A stretch of DNA of 36,106 nt from CAJBIL01 sp044359525 (GTDB lineage Bacteria; Pseudomonadota; Gammaproteobacteria; Burkholderiales; Rhodocyclaceae). Location of the stretch: contig JBIKLY010000021.1 in assembly GCA_044359525.1 (NCBI GenBank), forward strand, positions 1 through 36,106, written 5' to 3'. This document shows, piece after piece, positions 16,420-23,784 of the stretch. Made by a program: the position numbers and the translations under genes. The stretch's first letter is position 1; each line of letters begins with the position of its first letter. Below the pieces are notes generated by a model that searched no databases, had not been told where the DNA came from, and worked only from the letters and a program-made list of their open reading frames with translations.

Positions 16420-16430
16420 TTTATTACTCC

Positions 16431-16443
16431 TTGTCATGGACAA
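16431..16443 (-). promoter_or_regulatory. Dyad operator TTGTCATGGACAA (proximal)
   Basis: TTGTC-N3-GACAA palindrome overlapping the Shine-Dalgarno sequence of the FAS1 gene. It shares both arms with a second dyad at 16493-16505. The AT-rich stretch between them (16444-16490) probably contains the promoter; TATAAA occurs there on the minus strand. The regulator is unknown. Confidence 0.5.
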
Positions 16444-16492
16444 AAATAAGTTAAAAACGATTTTATAACTTTATTTAATTTAACAGGCTGCA

Positions 16493-16505
16493 TTGTCTAG
16501 GACAA
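16493..16505 (-). promoter_or_regulatory. Dyad operator TTGTCTAGGACAA (distal)
   Basis: Second TTGTC-N3-GACAA dyad, starting 62 bp (about six helical turns) from the first. Identical arms with a different 3-bp centre suggest two sites for the same dimeric regulator, perhaps acting by looping across the promoter. Confidence 0.5.
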
Positions 16506-16618
16506 ATAGGGAGCAAAAAGTTCAGCAGAAACCGATATTTTTTAAATTTTTTATCATTCAGCAGCTGACCGGCACAACGCAGAAACCGGTGAAATCACGA
16601 TTCGCGATAGAATGGGAC

Positions 16619-16762
16619 ATGGATATCGCACCGTACTTCCCCATCATCATCGCCGTCATTGGCTTCCTTGGCGTCTTTGCCGGAATCTATGTTGACCACC
16701 GTCTCGCCAAAAAGCGCGAGGCCAAGGCCCGGGCTCAGGAGAGTCTCCGGAAAGCAGCATAG
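16619..16762 (+). CDS. Possible small single-pass membrane protein
   Basis: 47 aa if started at ATG 16619: one hydrophobic segment (FPIIIAVIGFLGVFAGIYV, residues 7-25) followed by a Lys/Arg/Ala-rich tail, an arrangement expected for a membrane peptide with cytoplasmic C-terminus. There is no convincing SD before the ATG. The longer open frame begins within the operator region and is Lys/Phe-rich, so it is unlikely. I do not recognise a family. It could be spurious. Confidence 0.35.
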   Translation: MDIAPYFPIIIAVIGFLGVFAGIYVDHRLAKKREAKARAQESLRKAA

Positions 16763-16890
16763 CCGGACTCACCTCGTCACCGCACCATCTTCCGGCACTC
16801 CCCGCCGGGCACCATCGCACCGGTCATCACAGTCAATCAGTCAATAGGTGGCGGGTTGAATTGAGCTTGCGGACGTACTTTTACCAACGA

Positions 16891-16914
16891 ACAATCGGGG
16901 ACCACGATTGTTTT
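16891..16914 (+). terminator. Weak terminator-like hairpin
   Basis: ACAATCG (16891-16897)/CGATTGT (16905-16911) followed by a four-T run. It lies downstream of the small membrane ORF and just before the MITE-like element. The rest of 16763-16938 shows nothing recognisable. Confidence 0.3.
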
Positions 16915-16938
16915 CTGGAGAAGATTAGCGATGCGGGC

Positions 16939-17108
16939 GCTAGCAGCCTGTCGGACTTGATGGGTCGAAGCGAAAAAAGCGGGAGACGAGGGCAGTTTTT
17001 GCCGGGTTTCAAGCGAATAGTCATTCTATTCGCGCAGAAAGCCGGTGAAAAATGAACCGTCTTCCCACTTTTTGCAGCCGACCTGGTCAAGTCCGACAGG
17101 CTGCTAGC
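16939..17108. mobile_element. MITE-like element with 22-bp perfect terminal inverted repeats
   Basis: Left end GCTAGCAGCCTGTCGGACTT+GA (16939-16960) is the exact reverse complement of the right end (17087-17108). The symmetry continues imperfectly to about 46 bp (AAAAAGYGGGARGACG on both sides). There is no transposase frame in the ~170 bp, so it would depend on one supplied in trans. The outermost CTAG on both sides may be a target duplication of the YTAR type used by IS5-related elements, or part of the repeat. It was inserted in the 506-base gap between the small ORF and the histidine phosphatase. Confidence 0.75.
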
Positions 17109-17210
17109 CCAGCATCTCCAGCAGTATGTTGTGCCACTGGGCAGCGTCAATCTCGCCTAGCTTCCCGGACTTTGGCACAAAAAGCGGTCTGCCTAAAATT
17201 CTTGCTGTTC
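17109..17210 (-). pseudogene. Possible C-terminal gene fragment at the MITE edge
   Basis: An open minus-strand stretch of about 33 codons ending FVPKSGKLGEIDAAQWHNIL, LEMLG and a TAG formed at the edge of the MITE-like element. It reads like the end of a real protein, but there is no start or preceding domain, since the frame is closed upstream by TGA. I do not recognise the family. It could be chance. Confidence 0.2.
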
Positions 17211-17268
17211 AATAAGAAACCCAAAAACCGTGGCCCCCAATGCCCTGATACGCCGCATGAGCTCCCCG

Positions 17269-17853
17269 CTAATCATGGCTCAGGCGCCCCACCACGCGCA
17301 GTTTGCCGTCAGGCATGCTGCGCGTCACGATGATCTCTCCTGACTCGGGGAATACGCCGGTGAGCGCGGTGATATTCACCTGATGCGTCACCAGGACAAG
17401 CGGGGTCGAAAGATCAGCGGCCTTGATCCAGGCAAGGATCTCACTTGACTGCTCGCGTTCGCGTTCGGATTCTGAAAAGAAGGAATCGAGTGCTGGCAGC
17501 GGTGTCACCTCACCCAGCGCCAGTAATCGCCCCGTCTCAAGGCAACGGCACCAGCGACTGCTGAAGACTTGCGCCCGCGTGACACCTGCCCGGCGAAAAG
17601 CGTCACCGATCCGTCGCGCCTGGTCCTGCCCCTCGCTGTTGAGGTTGCGCTGAGTCGCACATTCCTCAAGCCGAAAACCAGCGGGGTCACCGCCCCCCGG
17701 AGCCCTTGCGTGGCGCATCAGCAGCACATGTCCACCCTGCGCCACCGCCTGCCACAATTGGCTGTCGCCGAGCGCTGCGTGGGCCTTGGGGGCGAGTAGC
17801 GTGGCCAGCAGGAGCACGCAACACGAAAGAAAGTATGCAAAAGGACGAGTCAT
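17269..17853 (-). CDS. Exported histidine phosphatase-family protein
   Basis: 194 aa. Signal peptide MTRPFAYFLSCCVLLLATLL ending near KAHA-ALG. The catalytic RHG-type motif is LMRHARAPG, where the usual RHG is RHA; RNLNSEGQDQARRIGDAFR, SSRWCRCLETGRLL and the late VLVTHQVNI (second catalytic His) complete the histidine phosphatase (phosphoglycerate mutase-like) fold. Exported members of this branch are often annotated as periplasmic phosphatases; the substrate is unknown. The ATG at 17853 was preferred over an in-frame TTG four codons upstream. No clear SD is seen. Confidence 0.85.
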   Translation of the reverse strand: MTRPFAYFLSCCVLLLATLLAPKAHAALGDSQLWQAVAQGGHVLLMRHARAPGGGDPAGFRLEECATQRNLNSEGQDQARRIGDAFRRAGVTRAQVFSSRWCRCLETGRLLALGEVTPLPALDSFFSESEREREQSSEILAWIKAADLSTPLVLVTHQVNITALTGVFPESGEIIVTRSMPDGKLRVVGRLSHD

Positions 17854-18062
17854 AGGCGCAATCAAGTCGGGCTGATCGAAAGAGGCAACAATCCAACGCT
17901 GAGCTTCTGCGCCGGATCATCGTACAAAATTCAGTGGCAGGATCCGCATGGAGAGCTGGTTACTACGACACGAATTCAGCGAAAAATGTTCCGGGCAAGG
18001 CCGTGCCGCAGGACGAGCTTTGTAGCATCAAGCTCGCCCTGCAATCCGCTGCTTCCTGCCGC

Positions 18063-18101
18063 TTGACACCGGTTTTATCTGACCAGATAATCTGACCAGA
18101 T
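18063..18101 (+). promoter_or_regulatory. Promoter with two tandem antitoxin operators
   Basis: TTGACA (18063-18068), 17 bp, GATAAT (18086-18091): a near-consensus sigma-70 promoter. Two copies of ATCTGACCAGAT (18077-18088 and 18090-18101), each an ATCTG/CAGAT dyad, sit in tandem 13 bp apart, covering the spacer, -10 and start region. This is the expected layout for autorepression by the Phd-type antitoxin encoded at 18127. Confidence 0.72.
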
Positions 18102-18126
18102 CGATCCAAACGGTGAGGTAATAGCG

Positions 18127-18390
18127 ATGCATAGCTCGCACTGGCGTTTGCAAGACGCAAAAACTCAGTTCAGCCAGGTGGTTGAGGCGGCCTTGCAGGG
18201 GGAGCCGCAGCACGTTACACGCAGAGGTCGGGAGGCGGTGGTCGTTCTGTCCGAGGCTAACTATCGCGCCTTGCGTGAAGGCGCGCGTGCCAGTGCGCCA
18301 AGTTTCGTCGCACACCTTTTGGCCATTCCAAAAAGCGATGCGCCTGATGACGAAACTCGCCGTGTCGTGCTTCGCGATGTGGAACTCTGA
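18127..18390 (+). CDS. Phd/YefM-type antitoxin of a PIN-toxin module
   Basis: 87 aa. WRLQDAKTQFSQVVEAALQG, PQHVTRRGREAVVVLSEANY and an acidic C-terminal tail fit the Phd/YefM fold, with the N-terminal half binding DNA and the tail blocking the toxin. GAGGTAATAGCG before the ATG provides an SD. Its TGA overlaps the toxin ATG (TGATG, 18388-18392). It probably represses itself at the two ATCTGACCAGAT operators directly upstream. The pair looks complete and functional. Confidence 0.9.
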   Translation: MHSSHWRLQDAKTQFSQVVEAALQGEPQHVTRRGREAVVVLSEANYRALREGARASAPSFVAHLLAIPKSDAPDDETRRVVLRDVEL

Positions 18391-18812
18391 TGTTTCTTCT
18401 CGACACCGTCATCGTTTCCGAGTTACGCAAGCGGCAGCCGGATGTGGGCGTGGTTGCTTGGGTCTCCGCGCAATCGGGGGATCAGCTGCATCTCAGTGTC
18501 GTTACGCTGGGTGAAATCGAGCGGGGGATAGAAAAACGCCGCAAGGGTGACCCGGCGTTTGCCGATGCACTGACCGTATGGCTTGAGAGCTTGACGCGCC
18601 TTTATGCAGACCGGATTATCCCGGTGACGCCGAGCGTGGCGCGGCGCTGGGGGCGTTTGTCGGCGCAACTTGGACACGAAGGTGCCGACCTGCTGATTGC
18701 CGCGACCGCGCTGACTTATGGACTAACAGTGGTTACGCGTAATACCGCGCACTTCGAGCCAACCGGCGTTGGCTTGATCAATCCCTTTTCGATGCAAGAC
18801 CGGGCGAACTAG
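18390..18812 (+). CDS. PIN-domain ribonuclease toxin (FitB/VapC-like)
   Basis: 140 aa. PIN-domain metal-dependent RNase. The acidic residues are in place: Asp5 in FLLDTVIVSELRK, Glu42 in LGEIERGI, Asp100 in HEGADLLIAATAL, with TRNTAHF (116-122) near the end. The VSELRK/DLLIAATA pattern is closest to FitB-type toxins. Such toxins usually cleave tRNA or rRNA loops; the target cannot be told from sequence. It marks the right-hand edge of the accessory island; 95 bases without a feature follow before the RND permease end. Confidence 0.92.
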   Translation: MFLLDTVIVSELRKRQPDVGVVAWVSAQSGDQLHLSVVTLGEIERGIEKRRKGDPAFADALTVWLESLTRLYADRIIPVTPSVARRWGRLSAQLGHEGADLLIAATALTYGLTVVTRNTAHFEPTGVGLINPFSMQDRAN

Positions 18813-18907
18813 AAAAAAACCCGAAGAGTGGCGTATTTATTGGCTTTGCAGCAATCTAAAATCGTAGACCGCCATCTGGCGCGGCCTGCAGGTCGATAAG
18901 AAAAAAT

Positions 18908-21900
18908 CTATGCCGCCACGCCTTCATCGACCACCCGCCGCCGTGCCAGCAAGCTATAAACCGTCGGCACGACAAACAGCGTAAAGAAGGTCCCGAGCAG
19001 CAAACCGCCGACGATCACCCAGCCGATCTGCTGGCGGCTTTCAGCGCCCGCGCCGGTCGCCAGCGCCAGCGGAATAGCGCCAAGGACCATGGCGCCGGTA
19101 GTCATCAGGATGGGGCGCAGGCGCCGTTCGGCGGCGTCAATCACGGCCTGCCGGATATCGTGCCCTTGCTCCTGTAATTGATTGGCAAACTCGACGATCA
19201 GGATGCCGTGCTTGGTGATCAAACCAACCAGCGTGACCAGACCGATCTGACTATAAACGTTGAGCGTGCCGCCCGAGAGCAGCAACGCGAGCAGCGCACC
19301 GGTCATCGACAAGGGCACAGTAAGCATGATGATGAAAGGATCGCGGAAGCTCTCGAACTGTGCGGCAAGCACGAGATAGATGAAGGCCAGCGCCAGCATG
19401 AAGGTGAGCGCCAGCGAGGCGCTGGAAGTCTTGAATTCGCGCGACTGGCCGGCGTAGTCAATGGCGTAGCCGGGCGGCAGCGACTTGCCGGCGACGTCTT
19501 CCAAGAACTTCAGCGCTTCGCCCATGGTGTAGCCGGGCGTCAGGTTGGCGGTGATCGTGACGGCGCGACGCTGGCCGAAATGATTGAGTTCGCGCGGGCT
19601 GACCGTCTCATCGACGGTGACCAGATTGCCGAGCGGAATCATGCTGCCATCCTTGGCACGCACAAAAATATCGCGGATATCGGAAGGCGTCGTGCGATCT
19701 GCGTTATCCACCTGCACGATGACGTCGTACTGTTCGCCATCACGTTTGAAGCGCGTCACCTGCCGCCCCCCGAGCATGGTTTCCAGCGTGCGGCCGACCG
19801 TTTCGATCTGCACACCGGTATCGGACGACTTGTCGCGATTGACCGCGACCGAGAGTTCCGGCTTGTTCAGCTTGAGATCGGTATCAACGTTGGTGAAACC
19901 CGGATTCTTCGCCACTTCGCCGAGAATCTTGCTGGTTATCTGTTGCAGCTCCTGATACGAAGCCGAGGTGACAACGACAAAATTGACCGGCCGTTCGCGC
20001 GGGCTCTGCCCGAGCGAAGGCGGCATGACCGGGAAGGCGAGCACGCCGGGGATACCCATGAACTTCGGGAACAGCTCTTTCACCACCTCCGCCGCGCTGC
20101 GCTTGCGCTCGTTCCAGTCGGTCAGACCAATGAAGGAGATGCCTTGACTGACGGTCGGATTGCCGGCCACGACGAAAAAGCGCTCGACGTCGGGCGTCTT
20201 GCCATAAATATTTTCCAGTTGCTTCGCATACTTGTCGGTGTAATCGAGCGTCGCACCCTCCGGCCCGAGGAATACGCCGAGAATGACGCCGCGATCTTCA
20301 ACCGGTGCCAGCTCGGACTTCAGCGCCTTGAGCAGAAAGACACTGGACACAGCGACCAGCGCAAAGGCCAGCATGACGATCCAGCGCCTGTTCAGCGAAG
20401 CCGTCAACACACGACGGTAGCCTTGCGTCATCCAGTTCAAAAACTGCTCAACCAGTACGTAGGCTTTGCCGTGCTTTTCTTCATGCTTCAACAGGATCGA
20501 GCACATCATCGGCGACAGCGTCAGCGCGACAAAACCGGAGACCAGCACGGCGCCGGCCAGCGTCAGGGCGAATTCGACAAAGAGCTTGCCGGTCCGCCCG
20601 GTCATGAAGGCAACCGGTGCATAGACCGCAGCCAGCGTGATGGTCATCGCCACCACGGCAAAGCCGATCTCCTGCGCGCCCTTGAACGCCGCCTCGCGGC
20701 GCGGCATGCCCTCTTCGATGTGGCGATAGATATTTTCCAGAACGACAATCGAGTCATCGACGACCAGACCGATGGCCAGTACCAGCGCAAGCAGTGTCAA
20801 GGTATTGATGGTGAAGCCGAGCATGAACATCAACGCGAAGGTGCCGATCAGCGAGATCGGGATCGTCACCAGCGGAATCAGCGTCGCGCGGAAATTGCGC
20901 AGGAAGAAAAAGATGATCAGCAGCACGAGAATGATCGCTTCGCCGATCGTCGTAAACACCGAGTCAATCGAACGGTCGATGAAGATCGACGAGTCGTAGG
21001 CAACATTGGCGTTCATGCCCGGCGGCAGTTCGCTGACGATTTTCGGCAACTCGGCGCGCAGCGCTTTCGACAGCTCCAGCGGATTGGCCGTAGCCTGCTT
21101 GATCACCCCCAGGGCAACGGCTGCCTTGCCGTTGAAACGCACCGTGCTGCGCTCGGAAGCCGCACCAATCTCGACACGGCCAAGATCGCCGATGCGCACC
21201 GCGTAGCTGCCCTTCGCATCGGCCGCCTGCTTGACGATGATGTCGGCGAACTGCGCCGGTTCGGTCAGATCGGTGCGCGCCACCACCGAGAATTCACGGG
21301 TCTGGCTTTCAATGCGCCCGGCCGGCACTTCAACGTTTTGCCGGCGCAGTGCATCTTCAACATCCTGCGGTGTCAGGTTAAAGGCCGCCAGCCGGTCGCG
21401 ATCCAGCCAGATGCGCATGGCGAACTTGCGCTCACCAAAAATGCGCACGTCGGCGGCGCCGGGCATGGTTTGTAGACGCGGCTTGACGATCCGGTTGGCG
21501 ACGTCGGTGACTTCCAGCGCGGAGTGTTTGTCCGAAGAAAAAGCGATCCAGATGATCGGGTTGGCATCGGCTTCAACCTTGGCGATCACCGGCTCGTCGA
21601 TCGCCGTCGGCAGCTTGTTGCGTACGCGCGAAACACGGTCGCGTACGTCGGAGGCCGCCGAATCGGGGTTACGTTCGAGCTTGAAACGCACCGAGATCTG
21701 GCTGTTTTCCTGCCGCGAGATCGAGGTAATAACATCAACCCCTTCGATGCCGGCGAGCGAATCCTCCAGCGGTTTGGTGATCTGCGATTCGATAATCTCA
21801 GCCGAGGCCCCGCGATAAACCGTTTCGACCGTCACCACCGGCTCGTCGATTTTCGGGTACTCGCGAACCGGCAAGCGGGTGTAGGAGACGAGGCCGATCA

Positions 21901-21967
21901 GCATCACCGCCAGCGAGAGCACCGTCGCAAAAACCGGGCGACGGATGCACAGATCCGATATTTTCAT
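18908..21967 (-). CDS. RND multidrug efflux permease (HAE-1 family)
   Basis: 1019 aa, the normal size for AcrB/MexB-like transporters. A proton-driven inner-membrane pump exporting hydrophobic compounds. Twelve TM segments are expected with two large periplasmic loops. Proton-relay residues are present: Asp404 and Asp405 in AIGLVVDDSIVVLENI, and Lys919 in GLITKHGILIVEFANQL. The N-terminus MKISDLCIRRPVFATVLSLA is typical. The ATG overlaps the adaptor stop (ATGA). No outer-membrane factor follows, so it probably uses a TolC-like channel from elsewhere. The substrate range cannot be predicted. Confidence 0.95.
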   Translation of the reverse strand: MKISDLCIRRPVFATVLSLAVMLIGLVSYTRLPVREYPKIDEPVVTVETVYRGASAEIIESQITKPLEDSLAGIEGVDVITSISRQENSQISVRFKLERNPDSAASDVRDRVSRVRNKLPTAIDEPVIAKVEADANPIIWIAFSSDKHSALEVTDVANRIVKPRLQTMPGAADVRIFGERKFAMRIWLDRDRLAAFNLTPQDVEDALRRQNVEVPAGRIESQTREFSVVARTDLTEPAQFADIIVKQAADAKGSYAVRIGDLGRVEIGAASERSTVRFNGKAAVALGVIKQATANPLELSKALRAELPKIVSELPPGMNANVAYDSSIFIDRSIDSVFTTIGEAIILVLLIIFFFLRNFRATLIPLVTIPISLIGTFALMFMLGFTINTLTLLALVLAIGLVVDDSIVVLENIYRHIEEGMPRREAAFKGAQEIGFAVVAMTITLAAVYAPVAFMTGRTGKLFVEFALTLAGAVLVSGFVALTLSPMMCSILLKHEEKHGKAYVLVEQFLNWMTQGYRRVLTASLNRRWIVMLAFALVAVSSVFLLKALKSELAPVEDRGVILGVFLGPEGATLDYTDKYAKQLENIYGKTPDVERFFVVAGNPTVSQGISFIGLTDWNERKRSAAEVVKELFPKFMGIPGVLAFPVMPPSLGQSPRERPVNFVVVTSASYQELQQITSKILGEVAKNPGFTNVDTDLKLNKPELSVAVNRDKSSDTGVQIETVGRTLETMLGGRQVTRFKRDGEQYDVIVQVDNADRTTPSDIRDIFVRAKDGSMIPLGNLVTVDETVSPRELNHFGQRRAVTITANLTPGYTMGEALKFLEDVAGKSLPPGYAIDYAGQSREFKTSSASLALTFMLALAFIYLVLAAQFESFRDPFIIMLTVPLSMTGALLALLLSGGTLNVYSQIGLVTLVGLITKHGILIVEFANQLQEQGHDIRQAVIDAAERRLRPILMTTGAMVLGAIPLALATGAGAESRQQIGWVIVGGLLLGTFFTLFVVPTVYSLLARRRVVDEGVAA

Positions 21968-23127
21968 TTGCCTGACCCGGCAGGAACGGCGGGCTTCGCC
22001 GCCGGCGCAGCAGGCGCCGCTTCACCGATGGCACGCACCGGCGCGCCGTCACGCAACTTGAGCTGGCCGGCCGTGACAATTTCGTCACCGGCATTCAATC
22101 CCTCGATAATTTCGACTTGCGCATTTCGCCGCAGGCCGGGCTTGACCACGACGCGCACGGCTTTGCCATCGCTCACGCGAAACACATAAGGCGCCTTGGC
22201 ATCGGGAATCAGCGCCTGTTCCGGGATCAGCAGTACATTGCTGCGCTTCTCGAGAATCAGGCGCACACGTACGAACATGCCGGGGCGCAGCTTGGCTTCG
22301 GCATTCGACAGCAGTGCCCGGCACGAAATGGCACGGCCGTTGGTATCGACCAGTGGGTTAATGGCATCGAGCACGGCCTCAAAACGCTGGCCGGGTAGCG
22401 CGTCGGTCGAAATCTCGATGCTCTGCCCCGGCTTGAGCTGGCCGAGATACGACTCAGGCAGCCGGAAATCAATCTTCAGTGTGCTGATGTCCTCAAGGTT
22501 GATCAGCTCCTGACCTTCCTTGACGTAATCGCCGACGCTGACGTTACGAATACCAACGACGCCGGCAAACGGCGCCTTGATGCGCGTCTTGTCGAGCTTG
22601 GCCTGCGCCAGCGCGACAGCCGCTTCCTGCACCTTGAGCGCAGCCCCCGTGTTGTCGAGCGATTGCTGGCTGATGAATTTTTTCTCGAACAACTCCTGAT
22701 TGCGCTTCTGATTCGACTGCGCCAGCCCGAAATTGGCTCTCGCCTGCTCGAACTCAGCCGACTGCATGGCCGCGTCGAGGCCGACCAGCAGCGCGCCTTT
22801 GCTCACCGCAACACCATCCTTGAAATTGATCGCCGAGATCCGGCCGGCCGTTTCCGGGCGCAAAACAACCGATTCGTTCGAGCGCAGCGAACCGACCGCC
22901 GTCGCATCGAGCGCCAGATCAACGGCGACCACTTTGTCTGTTTCAACCGGCAAGGCGAAACCGCCGGGCGGGCCGGCGGGCACGGCACCAGCCGGCTTGT
23001 TCGCTACCGCCATTGGCGCAACGGGCAAAGAACGATTGGCTTCGTAAGCAAAATAGGCAAGGCCGGATAGACCGGCAAAAGCCAGTAGGACAATCCAGAG
23101 ACGGCGTTTATTGCTTGGCATGGGCAT
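21964..23127 (-). CDS. RND efflux periplasmic adaptor (membrane-fusion protein)
   Basis: 387 aa from the chosen start. N-terminal TM anchor (RLWIVLLAFAGLSGLAYFAY), then barrel-sandwich/lipoyl halves (ETAGRISAINFKDGVAVSKG and IKAPFAGVVGIRNVSVGDYV) flanking a short helical hairpin (FGLAQSNQKRNQELFEKKFI), a beta-barrel, and a C-terminal Ala/Pro tail. It bridges the permease to an outer-membrane channel. The frame extends to an ATG at 23148, but that ATG lies against the operator palindrome and would leave almost no leader; ATG 23127 (MPMPS) or 23121 is more likely. No strong SD is seen for any of them. Confidence 0.9.
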   Translation of the reverse strand: MPMPSNKRRLWIVLLAFAGLSGLAYFAYEANRSLPVAPMAVANKPAGAVPAGPPGGFALPVETDKVVAVDLALDATAVGSLRSNESVVLRPETAGRISAINFKDGVAVSKGALLVGLDAAMQSAEFEQARANFGLAQSNQKRNQELFEKKFISQQSLDNTGAALKVQEAAVALAQAKLDKTRIKAPFAGVVGIRNVSVGDYVKEGQELINLEDISTLKIDFRLPESYLGQLKPGQSIEISTDALPGQRFEAVLDAINPLVDTNGRAISCRALLSNAEAKLRPGMFVRVRLILEKRSNVLLIPEQALIPDAKAPYVFRVSDGKAVRVVVKPGLRRNAQVEIIEGLNAGDEIVTAGQLKLRDGAPVRAIGEAAPAAPAAKPAVPAGSGK

Positions 23128-23147
23128 CCAGTTCAGAGACAGTCGCA

Positions 23148-23183
23148 TTGCAAATTAATGACCAAACAGTCATTAATTTGCAA
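23148..23183 (-). promoter_or_regulatory. 36-bp perfect palindrome, TetR-type operator
   Basis: Arms TTGCAAATTAATGAC (23148-23162) and GTCATTAATTTGCAA (23169-23183) match at all 15 positions around the 6-bp centre CAAACA. On the minus strand TTGCAA and CATTAA are 17 bp apart inside the palindrome and could be the -35/-10 of the pump operon, so a bound dimer would block RNA polymerase. The inner TGAC-N6-GTCA is typical of TetR/AcrR-family sites. No such regulator gene is in the window. Confidence 0.75.
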
Positions 23184-23420
23184 GTTTACATTAATTGGGG
23201 GAAATTTGTGTGTCTTTGCCGCAAGCTGTTTATGACCGAAGCACACTCACAAGGTTCTTGTTCATGGGCCTTTGCGCCGATTCCATTTGTCGCAGCATAC
23301 AGCGCCTTAGCACTTGCCAGAGCGCGCTCAGGCATTGCCACTTATGCTGCTCAAGTTTCATTGAAAACATCCGTTAATAGCCGCAGGAGGGGGTAGCGCA
23401 ATTTTCAACGAGGTAGAAAA

Positions 23421-23741
23421 ATGAGGATCCCGACGGCAGCCATTCCCCATGTAGAAAACGCTGTGGGCAAGACAAGTGAACCGGACAAAGCAGAACCCGT
23501 GAGCAACGCGAGCGCGGCCGGTTACGAGCGTTGGCATGCATCGCCGGCGCAAACGAACAATGAGCTTGCTGACGCACCTCGTCAGGAGCCGGCACCGCTT
23601 GCACAGGGAAGCGGCAAGCCAGGACGGGAACGTCGCAGGGGTGAACGGCGAGGTGGAAAAAACCCCACCCTGCTTGACACGCGCCTGACACATGTTTCCC
23701 GCCGGAAAACAGGGACGTCGGGAATCCGTCTGAAAGTCTGA
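23421..23741 (+). CDS. Small basic hypothetical protein
   Basis: 106 aa. ATG preceded by GAGG (23410-23413) at a good 7-base spacing. An unstructured-looking, Pro/Ala/Glu-rich N-terminal part is followed by an Arg-rich C-terminal segment (GRERRRGERRGGKNPTLLD, TRLTHVSRRK). The ERR...LLDTR pattern recalls short uncharacterised betaproteobacterial proteins, but I cannot name a family. It lies between the pump operator and purM. In the stretch 23184-23420 I see no convincing gene. Confidence 0.45.
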   Translation: MRIPTAAIPHVENAVGKTSEPDKAEPVSNASAAGYERWHASPAQTNNELADAPRQEPAPLAQGSGKPGRERRRGERRGGKNPTLLDTRLTHVSRRKTGTSGIRLKV

Positions 23742-23784
23742 CCTACGTCAGCACTCGAAAACGGGACGCGGCAGGGCAAACAGC

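Noticed and set aside
19178..21475. 765-codon plus-strand frame
   Set aside because: Runs antisense to the RND permease; no domain, rich in His/Arg/Gln as expected for a shadow frame.
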